The position numbers and the translations under genes are program-made. A DNA stretch of 5,689 bases from Chloroflexota bacterium. GTDB taxonomy: Bacteria > Chloroflexota > Anaerolineae > B4-G1 > SLSP01. The notes beneath the pieces were generated by a model that saw only the letters and a program-made list of their open reading frames with translations, made no database searches and was not told the origin of the DNA. Positions 4,842 through 5,689 of this stretch are shown one piece after another; position 1 is the stretch's first letter, and every line of letters starts with the position of its first letter. Where the stretch lies: assembly GCA_012798275.1 (NCBI GenBank), contig JAAZNO010000600.1, positions 1-5,689 on the forward strand, written 5' to 3'.

Positions 4842-5348
4842 ATGGCGCGCGCCTTCATCGCATTAGGCTCCAACATCGCCCCGGAGCGGGCCTTGCCGGA
4901 GGCGGTGCGGCGCCTGGCGAAGGTTTGCCGTGTGCTGGCCGTCTCGCCCGTCTATGAAACCGCGCCGGTGGGCAAGACGGATCAGCCGAATTTCCTCAAT
5001 GCCGCGGCACTCATCGAGACCGATCTCCCGGCGGCGGACTTGAAGGCGCAGTTACAGGTCATCGAGCGCGAGCTGGACCGCGTCCGCACGACGGACAAGA
5101 ACGCGCCGCGCACGATTGACCTGGACATCGCGCTGTACGACGAGGCGGTGTTCGACCTGGGAGCGCGTCACATCCCCGATCCCGATTTGCTGCGCTATTC
5201 ACACATCGCCGCGCCGCTGGCCGACCTCGCACCCGACCTGCGTCATCCGGAGACGGGGCAGACCCTGGCCGAAATCGCGCGCAGCCTGCCGGACATCGGT
5301 CTGCGGGTGCGAGAGGACGTGAAGTTGGGGTACGAGAGTAGGAAGTAA
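4842..5348 (+). CDS. folK: HPPK, 2-amino-4-hydroxy-6-hydroxymethyldihydropteridine diphosphokinase
   Basis: FolK transfers pyrophosphate from ATP to 6-hydroxymethyl-7,8-dihydropterin, giving the substrate for dihydropteroate synthase (FolP, not in this window). The 168 aa are a normal length. Motifs are ALGSNIAPER (residues 7-16), SPVYETAPVG (35-44), QPNFLNAA (48-55), and the signature RVRTTDKNAPRTIDLDIALY (80-99) with Mg-binding D93 and D95. HIPDPDLLRYSHIAAPLADLAP follows in the C-terminal half. It abuts folB exactly (TGA-ATG), so translation is probably coupled. The last codons (ESRK and the TAA at 5346-5348) lie inside the first unit of a 15-bp tandem repeat, so the natural C-terminus may have been overwritten by repeat expansion. 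The catalytic core is intact. Confidence 0.96.
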   Translation: MARAFIALGSNIAPERALPEAVRRLAKVCRVLAVSPVYETAPVGKTDQPNFLNAAALIETDLPAADLKAQLQVIERELDRVRTTDKNAPRTIDLDIALYDEAVFDLGARHIPDPDLLRYSHIAAPLADLAPDLRHPETGQTLAEIARSLPDIGLRVREDVKLGYESRK

Positions 5349-5440
5349 GGGAGTAGGAAGTAAGGGAGTAGGAAGTAAGGGAGTAGGAAGTAAGGGAGTA
5401 GGAAGTAAGGGAGTAGGAAGTAAGGGAGTAGGAAGTAAGG
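5336..5440 (+). repeat. seven perfect 15-bp tandem repeats
   Basis: The unit GAGTAGGAAGTAAGG occurs seven times without a mismatch (5336-5440). The first copy contains the folK stop. Since 15 is a multiple of three, every copy places a TAA in the folK frame, and copy-number change would not alter the protein. There are no spacers, so this is a minisatellite and not a CRISPR array. Confidence 0.97.
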
Positions 5441-5447
5441 AAGTCTT

Positions 5448-5519
5448 ATTCGCTGATTCGTCTATTTTCCGAGGGGATGCCATGTGCTGGCGTACCTCAT
5501 CCAAGAATGAAAATGTGTG
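5448..5519 (+). repeat. intergenic repeat block, copy 2
   Basis: This is the diverged partner of 4334-4404: ATTCGCTGATTCG, then TTTTCCGAGG, CTGGCGTACC and GAAAATGTGTG in the same order. The first 27 or so bases match best, with a small indel later. Confidence 0.6.
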
Positions 5520-5599
5520 GTAGCTGTTCAGCCTGGCGCCAGATGGCTAGCCGGCGATGGATGAACTTGTGTGAATTGTAGCTTTTGCCCCACCCCCTG
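5520..5599. other. intergenic stretch, no gene seen
   Basis: I see no convincing frame, ribosome site or promoter. The right part (CCCCACCCCC) leads into the C-rich arm of the first terminal hairpin. Confidence 0.4.
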
Positions 5600-5633
5600 C
5601 CCCCTCCCCAACGGCGTGCCGTCGGGGAGGGGG
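5600..5633. repeat. GC-rich hairpin downstream of folK
   Basis: CCCCCTCCCC (5600-5609) pairs with GGGGAGGGGG (5624-5633). An inner ACGG/CCGT stem lies beyond one A/C mismatch. No T-run follows on the plus strand, so it looks more like a REP-type palindrome than a rightward intrinsic terminator, although it may protect the folK mRNA end. Confidence 0.7.
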
Positions 5634-5683
5634 AGAAAAAAATAGGGGCTTTGCAGGCGGGCTACGCCCGCCTGCAAAGCCCC
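5634..5683 (-). terminator. strong intrinsic terminator for a leftward gene beyond the right edge
   Basis: The arms 5645-5662 (GGGGCTTTGCAGGCGGGC) and 5666-5683 are exact 18-bp reverse complements around a TAC loop. Read on the minus strand, the stem is followed by TA and seven T (A-run at 5636-5642 on the plus strand), the classic rho-independent layout. It implies a convergent gene to the right of the window. The stem core resembles palindromes repeated in some Chloroflexota genomes (from memory). Confidence 0.65.
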
Positions 5684-5689
5684 ACAAAA

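Noticed and set aside
5336..5440. CRISPR array
   Set aside because: The units are directly adjacent with no spacers, and 15 bp is too short for CRISPR repeats.
5199..5504. Leftward frame encoding repeated LLPTP units
   Set aside because: The pentapeptide repeat is only the reverse reading of the 15-bp minisatellite, and the rest is antisense to folK.

Overview
The window looks like a piece of a moderately GC-rich bacterial chromosome. Chloroflexota is my best guess (inference only): the Csx15-type gene, the ISAs1-type transposase remnant, and the many G/A-rich tandem repeats and strong palindromes between genes resemble filamentous Chloroflexota genomes. No rRNA, tRNA or CRISPR array is visible.

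Region 1 (1-612) is accessory and poorly resolved. It holds a small, AT-richer membrane-peptide ORF (19-192), a convergent leftward ORF of doubtful reality (189-431), and a rightward helical ORF of unknown function (346-612).

Region 2 (609-2505) is one rightward transcription unit with a good sigma70-type promoter and palindromic operator candidates. The order is a Phd/YefM-type antitoxin, an overlapping PIN-domain toxin, a small Csx15-type CRISPR-associated protein, and a Cas6 crRNA-processing endoribonuclease. The cas6 gene is split by a +1 frameshift at about 2031-2037. Junctions are 4 bp or less. No array, effector or adaptation gene lies in the window, so this is either the edge of a type III-like CRISPR locus or a decaying, toxin-antitoxin-linked remnant of one.

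Region 3 (2506-2951) has no intact gene. It carries a leftward ISAs1-like transposase remnant: an N-terminal piece and an inner piece separated by a C/T-rich simple-sequence tract, with most of the middle missing. The promoter of the next operon follows.

Region 4 (2952-5348) is a conserved metabolic cluster. A WrbA-like flavodoxin quinone reductase is followed 2 bp later by an SDR with the Asp-Tyr-Lys catalytic set of pteridine reductase/FolM. After a 163-bp gap with repeats and a hairpin come folB (dihydroneopterin aldolase) and folK (HPPK), which abut exactly. FolB and FolK make the pterin precursor of folate. The SDR would reduce a dihydropterin or dihydrofolate, and WrbA may provide related redox chemistry.

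Region 5 (5336-5689) is repeat-rich. Seven perfect 15-bp tandem units begin inside the end of folK. Next is a diverged copy of a block also found upstream of folB, then a GC-rich hairpin, then an 18-bp perfect hairpin that with its T-run reads as a terminator for a leftward gene beyond the right edge.
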